Positions 53,367 to 62,007 are shown, numbered from the stretch's first letter. The stretch: DNA of 64,000 bases from Sphingobacterium bambusae (GCF_033955345.1 NZ_CP138332.1:1-64000); one strand, 5' to 3'. A program made the numbers and translations. Notes: generated by a model not told the origin, from the sequence alone.

Positions 53367-53879
53367 TTAAATCGAAATATTGCCGTGCACCGCTTCATCT
53401 TGAGGCGGCTTTCCGGTGATCAATGCCTTTAGTCCCTTGAATGCAGCGATGGGAGCATCGTGTTTACTATCCCAGTAATGGCCTTCGAGCACCTCTACGC
53501 GAATCAACGCAACGGCGGCATCTTGAGGGCCATCAAACCATACATCCAATTCAGGATGCCAAAGCTCGTCAACTTTTTCTTGGTCGTCCTGTTCTTCGGC
53601 AATACCATAAAGATTTAGAAAGCCTGTATGCTCCCCTGCCTGCATCATCACATGCACAAATGGGTTATGATCTATCTCTTCGTCTTTGCGGCTACCTGCT
53701 CGGCTTATAAACCAAAGATAACCTTGGTCGTCCAGCTCCAACACCTTCATCGGTCTTACCGATAAAGGAACGCCCGTTCGAATATCAGTACAAAAGAAAC
53801 AGGTCTTTGCTTCGTCCACGATTTCCCTAACTTTCGCTAGCGCAGCTGCGCCAGACAAATTTTCTTCTCTATTTTCCAT
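53367..53879 (-). CDS. Pyridoxamine 5'-phosphate oxidase-like general stress protein 26
   Basis: The 170-residue protein has the split-barrel flavin-binding fold of the general-stress-protein-26 group. Motifs are TCFFCTDIRTGVPLSVRPMKVLELDDQGYLWFISRAGSRKDEEI and the late FDGPQDAAVALIRVEVLEGHYWDSKH. It binds FMN or FAD; the reaction is unknown, and it is not the PdxH enzyme itself. It is a typical stress-regulon member. It stands alone, minus strand. Confidence 0.92.
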   Translation of the reverse strand: MENREENLSGAAALAKVREIVDEAKTCFFCTDIRTGVPLSVRPMKVLELDDQGYLWFISRAGSRKDEEIDHNPFVHVMMQAGEHTGFLNLYGIAEEQDDQEKVDELWHPELDVWFDGPQDAAVALIRVEVLEGHYWDSKHDAPIAAFKGLKALITGKPPQDEAVHGNISI

Positions 53880-54027
53880 GTTGTTCCAATTAAAAGTTAT
53901 AGTCCTACACCAGGAAAAACAGGTTATCTTCGTTTTCCTTGTTCTTTATGAACCAACAAGCTCAGGAATCGTTCAAAAAAATCGAGCCAACAAATGAAAA
54001 GGAGTTGCTAGACCGCCATACATATCG

Positions 54028-54267
54028 CTACACAAAGTGTCCAAACTGTTGCTGTACAAGTAGCGCAAGTTCGTCCGCAGAAATAGCAGGAGTTACTTCG
54101 CCTTCGGTACTCCACTGCCGATGCTGCATATCAAATTTTAGCAGGTAGCCCTCCGCTTTACCTGACTCAAGTACTTGAAAATAGTGCGTTGTTGGGTTGT
54201 AGGTAACATCAAAAACGACGATCTTGCCATCTACGGCATGTTCAAATTTTCTATTAAATTGCATCAT
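54028..54267 (-). CDS. Hypothetical protein, third gene of a small operon
   Basis: The 79-residue product is rich in Phe, Tyr and Val, without a signal or membrane segment, and probably folds as a small beta protein (KIVVFDVTYNPTTHYFQVLE). Its ATG overlaps the previous gene's TGA (ATGA), which is good evidence that both are translated. No family recognised. Confidence 0.65.
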   Translation of the reverse strand: MMQFNRKFEHAVDGKIVVFDVTYNPTTHYFQVLESGKAEGYLLKFDMQHRQWSTEGEVTPAISADELALLVQQQFGHFV

Positions 54268-54752
54268 AAAAATTTTAAGGGTAATTCACTTAAGTCCAGC
54301 CAGACAAGCGATCGATCTGCTAGCCAAGCTGGATAAACATAATTCAAAATAAGTTGCTCATCCTGTTCTTCGCCAACAAGCAAGGAGATATCAAGCTCAG
54401 GAATGGCTTTTGCAGTAAAGATTGCGTCTGCCTCTTGCCAATGTATATCCGAACGTAAAATAGCAACAGATTCATTCTCCAAAAGCTCTGCCGCTTCCAC
54501 GCCACTGAGTTGCCGCAGATGGGCTTGTGCCTTCCGGAAACTTTTCAATTCCTGATCCGCCCTGTTGGAAGAATCCGCCCTGCTGGAGGAAGTTGCCTGA
54601 AGATAGCGAGCGTAAAGCTCTTCGTCACGCGTGCGTAACGCTTCGTTTCGGATAATAATACGCTCCGGATGGAAATTCCAGTCAAAAGCATGTGGATTCA
54701 TCCGGAACTGGTAATGAAAATCGTACTTGTCAAGTCGCAGATCCATATCCAT
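54264..54752 (-). CDS. Hypothetical protein, second gene of a small operon
   Basis: The 162-residue soluble protein has a Tyr/His/Phe-rich start (LDKYDFHYQFRMNPHAFDWNFHPERIIIRNEAL). A Ser/Ala/Arg stretch with a doubled SSRADSSNRAD sequence follows, then an acidic hydrophobic C-terminal half. No known domain is seen. It is coupled to the next gene by ATGA and follows the small gene at 54772 by about 20 bp. Confidence 0.68.
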   Translation of the reverse strand: MDMDLRLDKYDFHYQFRMNPHAFDWNFHPERIIIRNEALRTRDEELYARYLQATSSSRADSSNRADQELKSFRKAQAHLRQLSGVEAAELLENESVAILRSDIHWQEADAIFTAKAIPELDISLLVGEEQDEQLILNYVYPAWLADRSLVWLDLSELPLKFL

Positions 54753-54771
54753 TTGGGTATTCTTTAGCAGG

Positions 54772-54996
54772 TTAATACAATTTGTTCCAGCAAAATGCTT
54801 TTTTTAAAATACGCATCTCCTCTTCGACCAAATGTGCCCACGATTGGAGTCCGGTGCGAATAATCTTCTCGCCGGCCAAAAATCCTTTCATTTGTGCTGC
54901 GGCTAAGGCCGCTTCTCTAACCTCTTGTAAAACGCGATCTGGACAAATAACCGTATCTGTACCCGCCGCCGACATATGTACGTTGTGCTCCATCAT
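54772..54996 (-). CDS. Hypothetical protein, first gene of a small operon
   Basis: The 74-residue product has a helical middle (VLQEVREAALAAAQMKGFLAGEKIIRTGLQSWAHLVEEEMRILKKAFCW) with the segment MKGFLAGEKI of unknown meaning. No family recognised. It is 20 bp upstream of the 162-residue gene on the same strand, so it is likely the operon's lead gene. Confidence 0.58.
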   Translation of the reverse strand: MMEHNVHMSAAGTDTVICPDRVLQEVREAALAAAQMKGFLAGEKIIRTGLQSWAHLVEEEMRILKKAFCWNKLY

Positions 54997-55108
54997 AATG
55001 GATTAACCCCAAATACCGACCTATGGTTTCGATGCCCAGCATATTTTTCACTTTTTTCAAACGTTTTTTTACCAGCAACGTTTACTATATGATTCATAAA
55101 TAAGGTAA

Positions 55109-56311
55109 ATGATTAGTTTTAAATCCTGGGACTCCCAATCTCAGGATTTATTATTAAATTTCAATAAACAATTGTTTTCCGAAACTGTTATGTATCTTAG
55201 CGAGATCATCGACTTTATGAATTCCAATATCAAACAAATTCTGGGTATAATCGCAAATTCCCCACAAGGAATAGCTATCTACGATAATGCAGATCTGAAC
55301 ATCCGATTTGCGAATCCTGCGATGCTTACCGTTTGGGATAAGTCAACGGATATCGTCGGTCAGGGCTTTGCCGAGGTGTTTCCTAACTTTACGGAGCAAG
55401 GGTTTACCGACCTACTGCTCAACGTATGGCATTCCGGCGTTACCTATCGCGCGACAGCCTATCCCGCAGAGATTTCAGTTGGAGGAATAACTGAAACAAA
55501 GTATTTCGACTTCGAGTACCAAGCGATATTGGATAAGGATGGCAACACCGTAGCCATTCTCCATACATCTACCGACGTTACCGCACGAAAAAAAGCGCTT
55601 CAGCTACTTGAAGAAAAAGATTCATTGATGTCATTCAACAAAGAGCTGGAGCTTTTGACCAGCAATCTTTCCCATGACCTCAAGAATCCCCTAGGCGTGA
55701 TCAAGATGGGTGCACAATTTATGCGATCGAAAACAAACATGCCCTCCACGGAAATCCACAAATGGTGCGATGCTATATTAGCATCTATCGGAAGCATGGA
55801 ATCTATATTGAACCATACGCTACGTGTAAACGAAGTACGTAGGTACGAAAATTCACCCGATTACGTCGCTATGGGCGAAATTATCGCGCAAATTTGTATG
55901 GAAGCCAAAAACAGTCTAGACGCTCCAAAGGCAAAATTCGACATCGGCGAGCTACAACCCGTTTACGGGGATGAAAGCCTTGTACAGCAACTGTTCTATA
56001 GTATCATCGGGAATGCGGTACGTTATACAACCAATGAAGAGTCCCCTTCCATAAGCATTGACAGTGCGATCAAAGACGGGCATACTATTTACCAGATCCA
56101 AGATAACGGCATTGGTATTCCAAGCGAAGAACTAGACAACCTATTTGAGCTGTTCTATCGTGGGTCAAACGCACGCGATTTTGAAGGTACTGGTGTAGGG
56201 CTTAGTTTGGTTAGTAAGATATTGAAGCGCTTGCAGGGCAGTATACAGATCGATAGTGAGCTTGGAAAAGGGACACATGTTACCCTCACCTTTCCCATGC
56301 CAAAGCGCTAA
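55109..56311 (+). CDS. PAS-domain sensor histidine kinase (soluble, orphan)
   Basis: The 400-residue cytoplasmic kinase has one PAS domain (about 45-155) and no membrane helix. HisKA begins at SHDLKNPLGVIKMGAQFM and the ATPase domain has QLFYSIIGNAVRY and GTGVGLSLVSK. The transmitter closely resembles that of the bacteriophytochrome at 40452 (SHDLKNPL, FEG-GVGL). No response regulator gene is adjacent. The ATG at 55109 is preceded by AAGG, a plausible ribosome-binding site. Confidence 0.9.
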   Translation: MISFKSWDSQSQDLLLNFNKQLFSETVMYLSEIIDFMNSNIKQILGIIANSPQGIAIYDNADLNIRFANPAMLTVWDKSTDIVGQGFAEVFPNFTEQGFTDLLLNVWHSGVTYRATAYPAEISVGGITETKYFDFEYQAILDKDGNTVAILHTSTDVTARKKALQLLEEKDSLMSFNKELELLTSNLSHDLKNPLGVIKMGAQFMRSKTNMPSTEIHKWCDAILASIGSMESILNHTLRVNEVRRYENSPDYVAMGEIIAQICMEAKNSLDAPKAKFDIGELQPVYGDESLVQQLFYSIIGNAVRYTTNEESPSISIDSAIKDGHTIYQIQDNGIGIPSEELDNLFELFYRGSNARDFEGTGVGLSLVSKILKRLQGSIQIDSELGKGTHVTLTFPMPKR

Positions 56312-56676
56312 ACACGTCGACCTTCTCTAGCAGAACGAATGGCAAACCACCCAAAGGCAAAGTGTTGTCGAACAACAAAATAAGACAAAATGCTAAAGGT
56401 ATTATATAGGTACCAACGACCATATGCCATCTATATTTATAAAATAAAATGAACGAAGTTAAGCTTATGCCGTTCATTCTGTGATGGTCAATAGAATCAT
56501 CATGGTGAGTGTAGTAAGTTTAGTAATCCCGAGCATCCGTGCTCGGGATTTTTATTTTCGAATCAATTCTTGCTTTTTTGTCAAATTTACAAGCCAATCT
56601 CTTAGCATGTAAATTTTACACTACATTTGATAAGCAATCACTTTTTTGTAATAATTTTTTTTCTACTTTTATCGGC
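56312..56676. other. Intergenic region with terminator, no gene
   Basis: The 365 bp contain the terminator at 56525-56550 and A/T-rich sequence before the TetR gene. A hydrophobic minus-strand frame at 56286-56477 exists but overlaps the kinase gene and lacks support. Confidence 0.55.
56525..56550 (+). terminator. Rho-independent terminator
   Basis: Perfect 11-bp stem AATCCCGAGCA / TGCTCGGGATT with TCCG loop followed by TTTATTTT. It lies over 200 bp past the kinase stop, so it may end an untranslated RNA as well. Confidence 0.9.
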
Positions 56677-57264
56677 ATGGAAAGAAAACAGTCGGCGAGA
56701 GCCATTAAAACCAAGCAGAAATTATTGGATGCTGTGGGGCATATTCTGGAAACAGAGGGGTTTACAGAATTGAAGGTAACGAAAATTGAAGGTGCTTCAG
56801 GTGTAGATAAGAAACTTATTTACTTCCATTTCGGCGATTTCGACAATTTAATAAAGGAATATCTGCGGTCAAAAGATTTTTGGTTAAACCATAAGGCTGC
56901 GCCCGAAAATTTCGACAAGGAAGATGTGAAGGGAATTTTGAATGATCAGTTCAATCAGATCTACGAAAGTGACCTGCTGAAACAGATGATTATTTGGGAG
57001 CTAGCAGGAAACAATGATGTGTTGAAGGGAATTGTGCATGAGCGCGAAGAGCTGGGAAATCAACTCATTGGTGCGGTGACCTCCATCAACAATTTTAAAC
57101 AGGATGCACCGCCGTTGTTCGCGCTGTTGGTAGCTGGAATATACTACCTCAATACGCACGCTAGAGCCGTGGGAACTACCTTTTGCGGATTGAACATCAA
57201 GGAGGAGACGGATCGGAAACGGGTTGTCGAATGCATCAATAAGCTTGTTGATGAACTGGATTAA
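56677..57264 (+). CDS. TetR/AcrR family transcriptional regulator
   Basis: From the ATG 56677 the 195-residue protein has a TetR DNA-binding domain (RAIKTKQKLLDAVGHILETEGFTELKVTKIEGASGVDKKLIYFHFGDFDNLIKEYL) and a C-terminal helical domain with weak family identity. A longer frame starting 138 bases upstream has a Leu/Phe/Ser-rich extension and was rejected. Target unknown; no neighbouring target gene is obvious. Confidence 0.9.
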   Translation: MERKQSARAIKTKQKLLDAVGHILETEGFTELKVTKIEGASGVDKKLIYFHFGDFDNLIKEYLRSKDFWLNHKAAPENFDKEDVKGILNDQFNQIYESDLLKQMIIWELAGNNDVLKGIVHEREELGNQLIGAVTSINNFKQDAPPLFALLVAGIYYLNTHARAVGTTFCGLNIKEETDRKRVVECINKLVDELD

Positions 57265-57298
57265 TAATTAGCATATTAAAAAGACTGTCATTCTTTAT

Positions 57299-57333
57299 AA
57301 AAAAAGGTTGTGCCATGAGTACAACCTTTTTTT
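57299..57333. terminator. Bidirectional terminator
   Basis: Perfect 13-bp stem AAAAAAAGGTTGT / ACAACCTTTTTTT with 9-base loop, between converging TetR and CPBP genes. Confidence 0.9.
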
Positions 57334-57370
57334 ATTATCCTTTGCTACGCAAATGTGGCCTCCGAAATGA

Positions 57371-58072
57371 CTACACCGCTGTGCTCGAACCCGTTTTTAG
57401 GGATAACTGCGCTCTTCTTTTACGACATACCAGCAACAAGATCCATACGCTAAGTAATACCAACAATAGAATGACTTCGACCTTACCCATTTTTGTAAAA
57501 AAATTGTTCAAAGAGTGGAATGCTGCCACGGCCAATAGGGATCCTGTGCTGTCTGCCACCTTGCCTATCCCCCAGCTTCCCAGCAGCAAGATGCCTAGAA
57601 ACGATAGATTCCCCATACTCAGCTCGAAGTTCAAATGCCACACAAACCATAGGGAGGCTACAATCAAAATATTTAAAGCCTTCGGAAGAGGCTCAAGCTC
57701 TTGACGAAGGAATCCGCGCCAACCAATTTCTTCTAAAAGACCATACACGATAATAGCGGCGACCGCTTCGAAAGGAAAGGCGCCCTTTACTAGGTAAGAT
57801 GTGCCCGCAATGAGCAATACCGGGAAAACCAAGTAAACGAATAAGGGATAGCCTACATGCTTATAATTACCCCGCCAGGACAGTGCCGGCTTAATCTTAA
57901 AAACCACAAACACGAAACATGCCCCTAATGCAGGACCTATACCCTTTAAAAGTACCTTTACAATATCGCTAGATAGTACATCCAGCAGATCGGTTTTGTT
58001 GGTCAGGTAACGGCACAGTAGGGCAATACTGTAGAAGGAGACAATAGCGAGGTAATTGATTTTCTGTTTCAT
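57371..58072 (-). CDS. CPBP family intramembrane protease-like protein
   Basis: The 233-residue membrane protein has about six to seven helices and the CAAX-prenyl-protease-like (CPBP) motifs Glu114-Glu115 with Arg119 (EEIGWRG), His146 (WFVWHL) and His188 (AFHSLNN). These intramembrane metal-dependent proteases process small peptides, some bacteriocin-related, in bacteria. Substrate unknown. It faces the TetR gene. Confidence 0.88.
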   Translation of the reverse strand: MKQKINYLAIVSFYSIALLCRYLTNKTDLLDVLSSDIVKVLLKGIGPALGACFVFVVFKIKPALSWRGNYKHVGYPLFVYLVFPVLLIAGTSYLVKGAFPFEAVAAIIVYGLLEEIGWRGFLRQELEPLPKALNILIVASLWFVWHLNFELSMGNLSFLGILLLGSWGIGKVADSTGSLLAVAAFHSLNNFFTKMGKVEVILLLVLLSVWILLLVCRKRRAQLSLKTGSSTAV

Positions 58073-58161
58073 GGTAAGGTAATTCGATGTCTATTTAATT
58101 TTCCACGAAAATAGGCGAATGAAACCAACAAAAAATTGACGATGGGTAAGAAATGGATTTG

Positions 58162-58779
58162 CTACCCTATTTTTTTTCTAATTCTACTCAAGCTTTCCGC
58201 AGTAACGCCTAGATAGGAACAAACGACCTTTAGGGGCACGCGCTGTAGCACCTCTGGTCGTTCCTTCAGCAGTTTTAAATACCGGTCTAACGGCGATAGG
58301 GTAAGTAAATTTATCTGTTCGTGCTGCTTGCGAATGAACATCGCTTCTGCTATCGCTTTGCCTATATAGAGTCCTTTGGTAGATCGGGCGTACAGCCTAT
58401 GTAAATCGGCATGATTAACCGACCAAATCACGCAGTCTTCGAGTACACAGGTCTTAATAACCGTGGCCGAGCGCGTGAGAAAGGAAAGGTAATCGCTAAA
58501 AAGCTGGTTCTCAAAATAAAGATTTATACAAACATCCCTGTCGCCATCTGACACAAAATGGGCTACCGCACCTGAAATCAAAATATTGATATAGTTTTCT
58601 GTTTCATCGTAGTCTTTGATAACCGCATTTTTCTTGTAGCTACGCGGCTTAATATATTCAGCAAATGTAGTCCAAAGGCTTAAATCCGCCTCGAAAAATG
58701 GATCGAAAATCTTCTTAATTTGGATGGCCGTTGCGTGCACAACACTATCCTTCCTCTCTTCAGTCGTCAAAAATATCAA
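58162..58779 (-). CDS. Crp/Fnr family transcriptional regulator
   Basis: The protein (up to 205 residues) has a cyclic-nucleotide-binding-like beta roll (about 30-130: SYKKNAVIKDYDE, GAVAHFVSDGDRDVCINLYFENQLFSD) and a short C-terminal helical part with LKVVCSYLGVTAESLSRIRKK, the winged-helix recognition segment. No arginine for cAMP binding is obvious, so the ligand is unclear. The start is uncertain: a TTG at 58779 or a GTG at 58740. It follows a two-helix membrane-protein gene on the same strand. Confidence 0.85.
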   Translation of the reverse strand: MIFLTTEERKDSVVHATAIQIKKIFDPFFEADLSLWTTFAEYIKPRSYKKNAVIKDYDETENYINILISGAVAHFVSDGDRDVCINLYFENQLFSDYLSFLTRSATVIKTCVLEDCVIWSVNHADLHRLYARSTKGLYIGKAIAEAMFIRKQHEQINLLTLSPLDRYLKLLKERPEVLQRVPLKVVCSYLGVTAESLSRIRKKIG

Positions 58780-58800
58780 ATTGAAAGGACAGCTGCCCTG

Positions 58801-59019
58801 TTATTGTTCGTTAGCTTTCTCTGCAGTCTGGGGGTCATCCACCTGTTTCTTTGCGAAGGGCCTCACCACAAGCACGATAATCAGCAGCAACGTAAAAATA
58901 TAGAGCATGCCTAACCAAAACTTTTTAAATTCCATGGTTTCGAAATCAAAATTCCGTAAAGCAGCACTCCCAATGATAATAAACATTATTAACATGGGTA
59001 GGTTCAGTTTCTTCTTCAT
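58801..59019 (-). CDS. Small two-helix membrane protein, unknown function
   Basis: The 72-residue product has helices at about 7-22 and 33-52 and a short acidic C-terminus. It is 21 bp upstream of the Crp/Fnr gene, so likely cotranscribed. No family recognised. Confidence 0.6.
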   Translation of the reverse strand: MKKKLNLPMLIMFIIIGSAALRNFDFETMEFKKFWLGMLYIFTLLLIIVLVVRPFAKKQVDDPQTAEKANEQ

Positions 59020-59103
59020 AAGGTCAATGTCAGATCAATATTGTTGATTTAATACCAAATTTACGTATTTATTAGGAAAAGCAGATAAAAAAGATTCCAT
59101 CAG

Positions 59104-61284
59104 CTACGAGGTAATTGCAGTTCCAGCTGACAGGCTGTTTAAAAGAAGGTGTACCCTGAACGTCGTACCTCCTCCTACTTCACTTTCAACTGAAATCGTA
59201 CCACCATGTTGAGTTATTATACCATGAGCTAAAAACAAACCTATTCCAAATCCTCCGAAAAATTTCTCATTTTTACCATCCACTCTGTAGAAACGCTCAA
59301 ATATTCGTTGTTGTTCTTTTTGTTCTATGCCGATTCCATAGTCCCTAACCGCAATTTGAACCCGGTTATTAGCCGTTGATAAATCTATATCTACCTTTTT
59401 ACTGTTAGGAGAATATTTTATTAAATTAGCAATCAAATTGATTAACACCTGACCTATTCTACCCCTATCTGCGTTTATCACAACTGTGGCATGCACGGTA
59501 ACATCGAAGACGTGTTGCGGATTGCTAATCCGAAAATCATCCACTATTTCTTGGATAAGTGCATCAATTGCAAATGATTCTGTGCTTAAATCCATTCGTC
59601 CAGCATCTAGCCGACTTAAATCAAGCATATCACCAATCATGGATGTCAGTTGCACCAATAGCTTGTCTATTCGGTCAAATGACGAATTTAATTTTTGTAT
59701 CGAGGGCGTGTTTGTTTCCCTGCCGAGCAGTCTCAGTGCCATTTGCACATGCGCCTTGATTGACGTAATGGGCGTTTTAAGTTCATGACTTAACATGCTC
59801 ACAAAATCCATCTTGCGTTGATCCTCCTCTTTTAGCGCTTGAATATCAGTCGTAGATCCTACCCACATTTTCAGGTTTCCGTATTCATCATAGCTCGGGG
59901 AAACAACATTCAAGTGCCAAATATACTCCCCATGCCTATTTTTGAAGCGCATTTCAGCAATATGTGCCCTGCGCTCTGTCGCAGCCTTCTGCAGTCCGTT
60001 ATGGAATCCATCGACCTCATCGGGATGTATCATTTGATCGTAGCCAAAGCTTTGTAATGCCTCAAAATCCATTCCGGCAAAATCAAGCCACTGTTGATTA
60101 TAGAAGGTCACTTCGCCATTGGGCTGAATATTAGAAATTTTTGCAGGCACAAGATCGGCAAGATCTCTGAAATGTCGCATGGTTTCCTCCATGGCTTTTC
60201 TGGCATTTACTTGCTCCGTAACATCTGCAGCGACGATCAATATATCGGAAACTGCACCATCAAGTCCAGAAACTGCTTTATAAGCCACATTGAAAAATAG
60301 TTCCTTTACTTCTCCATCATGTTGTAAAAAGGCATTGATCTCATTTACATAGCGTGAAATACCGGTTGCAAATACATGATCCAATATCTCCAAAAACGGC
60401 TGACCATTCAGTTCGGGAAGTGCAAGGGCAAGCGGCAGACCAATGATATCTGTATTTTTCCCCCACACCTCCAGTATTTTGGAATTGGCCGTTTCCAGTA
60501 TCAATTGTTGTCCTTGTAAAACCCCAATTGCCACTGGCGCTTCTTCAATAAAATATTTGAATCGCTTCTCGCTTTTTACCAAGCTATCATTGACCTCTGA
60601 TAAAGATTCGTTCAAGTTGCCGAGCGCTTCTGTATATTGTTCCAATAGCTGTCTCGACTTTACGCGATCGGTGATCTCGAACGACATCACCAATACTCTA
60701 TTCGTGTTTCCCAGTAAATCCTGCAAAGGCTGATAGGTATAGTCCACAAAGGTTTCCCGCAGGCTACCATCGGCCATCGTAAACAGCACAGGGCTCTCCT
60801 TCACATCAATTATTTCTCCCGTTTGCATTACCCTACGTAGTTGTCCGGCAAAAGGCTGATTTGCCAAATCCGGTAGTACGTCCAAAAACCGGCGACCCAA
60901 CACTTGCTCTCTGGATTTTCCCCAATAGATCAGATTGCTATCGTTGATCATTTCTATAATAAGGTCATCTCCTCGGATAACGACTACAGATGCGGGCAAC
61001 ATGTTTATAATCAGCGCTAGATTAACGTTAGCTTCATTGAGCAGCGTTTGGGAGAGCTGAAGTTCTTTATTGGCTGTATGAAGTTCTAACTCTGCATGTT
61101 TTCGTGCCGATATGTCTGCAGCGACACCAAACCATTCCACAATCTCCCCCATTTCGTTTAGTATAGGCAACGCGCGCGAGAGCGTCCAGCCGGTTGATCC
61201 ATCCACTCTCAACACACGATGTTCCAGCTCAAAGGTAGTTTTCTCAGCAATTGATCTAGCGATGGCGGCGTCAACCATGTCCAT
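59104..61284 (-). CDS. Multi-PAS sensor histidine kinase, 5' part interrupted by a stop codon
   Basis: The intact frame encodes 726 residues. They comprise the end of a first PAS domain with its PAC segment (ELEHRVLRVDGSTGWT), three further PAS domains, HisKA (MLSHELKTPITSIKAHVQM) and an ATPase domain (DYGIGIEQKEQQRIFERFYR, GFGIGLFLAHGII). No membrane helix. In the same frame, 28 bases upstream, is a TAG, and before it lies the missing N-terminal half of the first PAS domain. Translation may start at ATG 61284 or 61278 inside that domain, leaving a partial first PAS. The transmitter itself is intact. Orphan kinase. Confidence 0.88.
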   Translation of the reverse strand: MDMVDAAIARSIAEKTTFELEHRVLRVDGSTGWTLSRALPILNEMGEIVEWFGVAADISARKHAELELHTANKELQLSQTLLNEANVNLALIINMLPASVVVIRGDDLIIEMINDSNLIYWGKSREQVLGRRFLDVLPDLANQPFAGQLRRVMQTGEIIDVKESPVLFTMADGSLRETFVDYTYQPLQDLLGNTNRVLVMSFEITDRVKSRQLLEQYTEALGNLNESLSEVNDSLVKSEKRFKYFIEEAPVAIGVLQGQQLILETANSKILEVWGKNTDIIGLPLALALPELNGQPFLEILDHVFATGISRYVNEINAFLQHDGEVKELFFNVAYKAVSGLDGAVSDILIVAADVTEQVNARKAMEETMRHFRDLADLVPAKISNIQPNGEVTFYNQQWLDFAGMDFEALQSFGYDQMIHPDEVDGFHNGLQKAATERRAHIAEMRFKNRHGEYIWHLNVVSPSYDEYGNLKMWVGSTTDIQALKEEDQRKMDFVSMLSHELKTPITSIKAHVQMALRLLGRETNTPSIQKLNSSFDRIDKLLVQLTSMIGDMLDLSRLDAGRMDLSTESFAIDALIQEIVDDFRISNPQHVFDVTVHATVVINADRGRIGQVLINLIANLIKYSPNSKKVDIDLSTANNRVQIAVRDYGIGIEQKEQQRIFERFYRVDGKNEKFFGGFGIGLFLAHGIITQHGGTISVESEVGGGTTFRVHLLLNSLSAGTAITS

Positions 61285-61311
61285 ATCGTCCGGGTGAACA
61301 TTTCTTTGCTT

Positions 61312-61464
61312 CTATCCCGTAATCGGGGCAGAGGTACTTTTTAAAAATCCCCGTCCATCTAGTTCATACATTATCGACCAATCGGGGCTAAGCCGATATA
61401 CAACATCTGAAATTGCAGAAACAAGAGCTTTAAAACGATCGATATTGGCGCTATTTTCATTCAT
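61312..61464 (-). pseudogene. N-terminal PAS half cut off by in-frame TAG
   Basis: From ATG 61464 the frame reads 50 residues of a PAS domain (FKALVSAISDVVYRLSPDWSI, ending SAPITG) and hits TAG at 61312-61314. The frame then goes on through NVHPDD into the kinase at 61284 without shift. Related kinases have Trp at this place (e.g. ..NWL..IHPDD), so a single TGG-to-TAG change would explain it. Confidence 0.85.
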
Positions 61465-62007
61465 ATAGTGGCAAAATCCATTATGGATTTGCCGCAAATT
61501 AGTAAAAAAAAATCATGCGGGCCGAAGATCATATCGTGTATCATCCCTTACGTCATGATGGGGAGCGAGAAGAAAAAAAATAATGAATCATTTCTTGTGT
61601 ATCATGTCCGGAACCAGTGGATATTCAGGTCAGATGGCAACGCTTATCTCGGAGGTATACCTACCCCTAATGGAGATGGCTATCCGATAAATGAAAGTCT
61701 CGTGAAATCGTCCAAACTAGGGAACTGTTGGACAATAAATTGAACTTTTTGTCAGACACAAAGCACGTGGCTTCATCGATCTACATAAAATGGATTCCAC
61801 TATTTTTTCTTCTTGGAGAAAACATTTGCCATGTTATCCTTCGATGGACTTTCTTTTTCCTGCTGATAAGAAGACTGCTTCTTATCCTTTGTGCTCTTTT
61901 CTTTTTTTTGTTCTTTGCTCATGATAAATATATTAAATTGAAATTATTTGAACGGATGGACGCCTGCGTAACTCGACCGGATAGCCGTCATATAGACAAA
62001 GCGTCGC
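61465..62007. other. Intergenic region with one tiny gene
   Basis: The 543 bp hold a 40-codon open frame at 61800-61922 and otherwise nothing recognisable. A plus-strand frame at 61468-61743 has unconvincing composition. Confidence 0.5.
61800..61922 (-). CDS. Very small Lys-rich hydrophilic protein
   Basis: The 40-residue frame runs from ATG 61922 to TAG at 61800. It is dominated by Lys, Glu, Ser and Gln, with no hydrophobic patch, and ends KKKK. It resembles in style the small hydrophilic proteins at 3316 and 7460. An A/T-rich upstream stretch could serve as promoter. Evidence is composition and an intact ATG-to-stop frame only. Confidence 0.45.
   Translation of the reverse strand: MSKEQKKEKSTKDKKQSSYQQEKESPSKDNMANVFSKKKK

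Noticed and set aside
53939-54148. Plus-strand frame with Cys-rich end (CPNCCCTSS)
   Set aside because: Overlaps the ATGA-coupled hypothetical operon on the other strand; the Cys run is a by-product of that strand's Gln/Ala codons.
56286-56477. 63-residue hydrophobic minus-strand frame
   Set aside because: It overlaps the kinase end convergently, has no promoter or family signal, and sits in A/T-rich DNA where such frames are common.
61468-61743. 91-residue plus-strand frame beyond the split kinase
   Set aside because: Composition is irregular and no motif is visible; probably chance.
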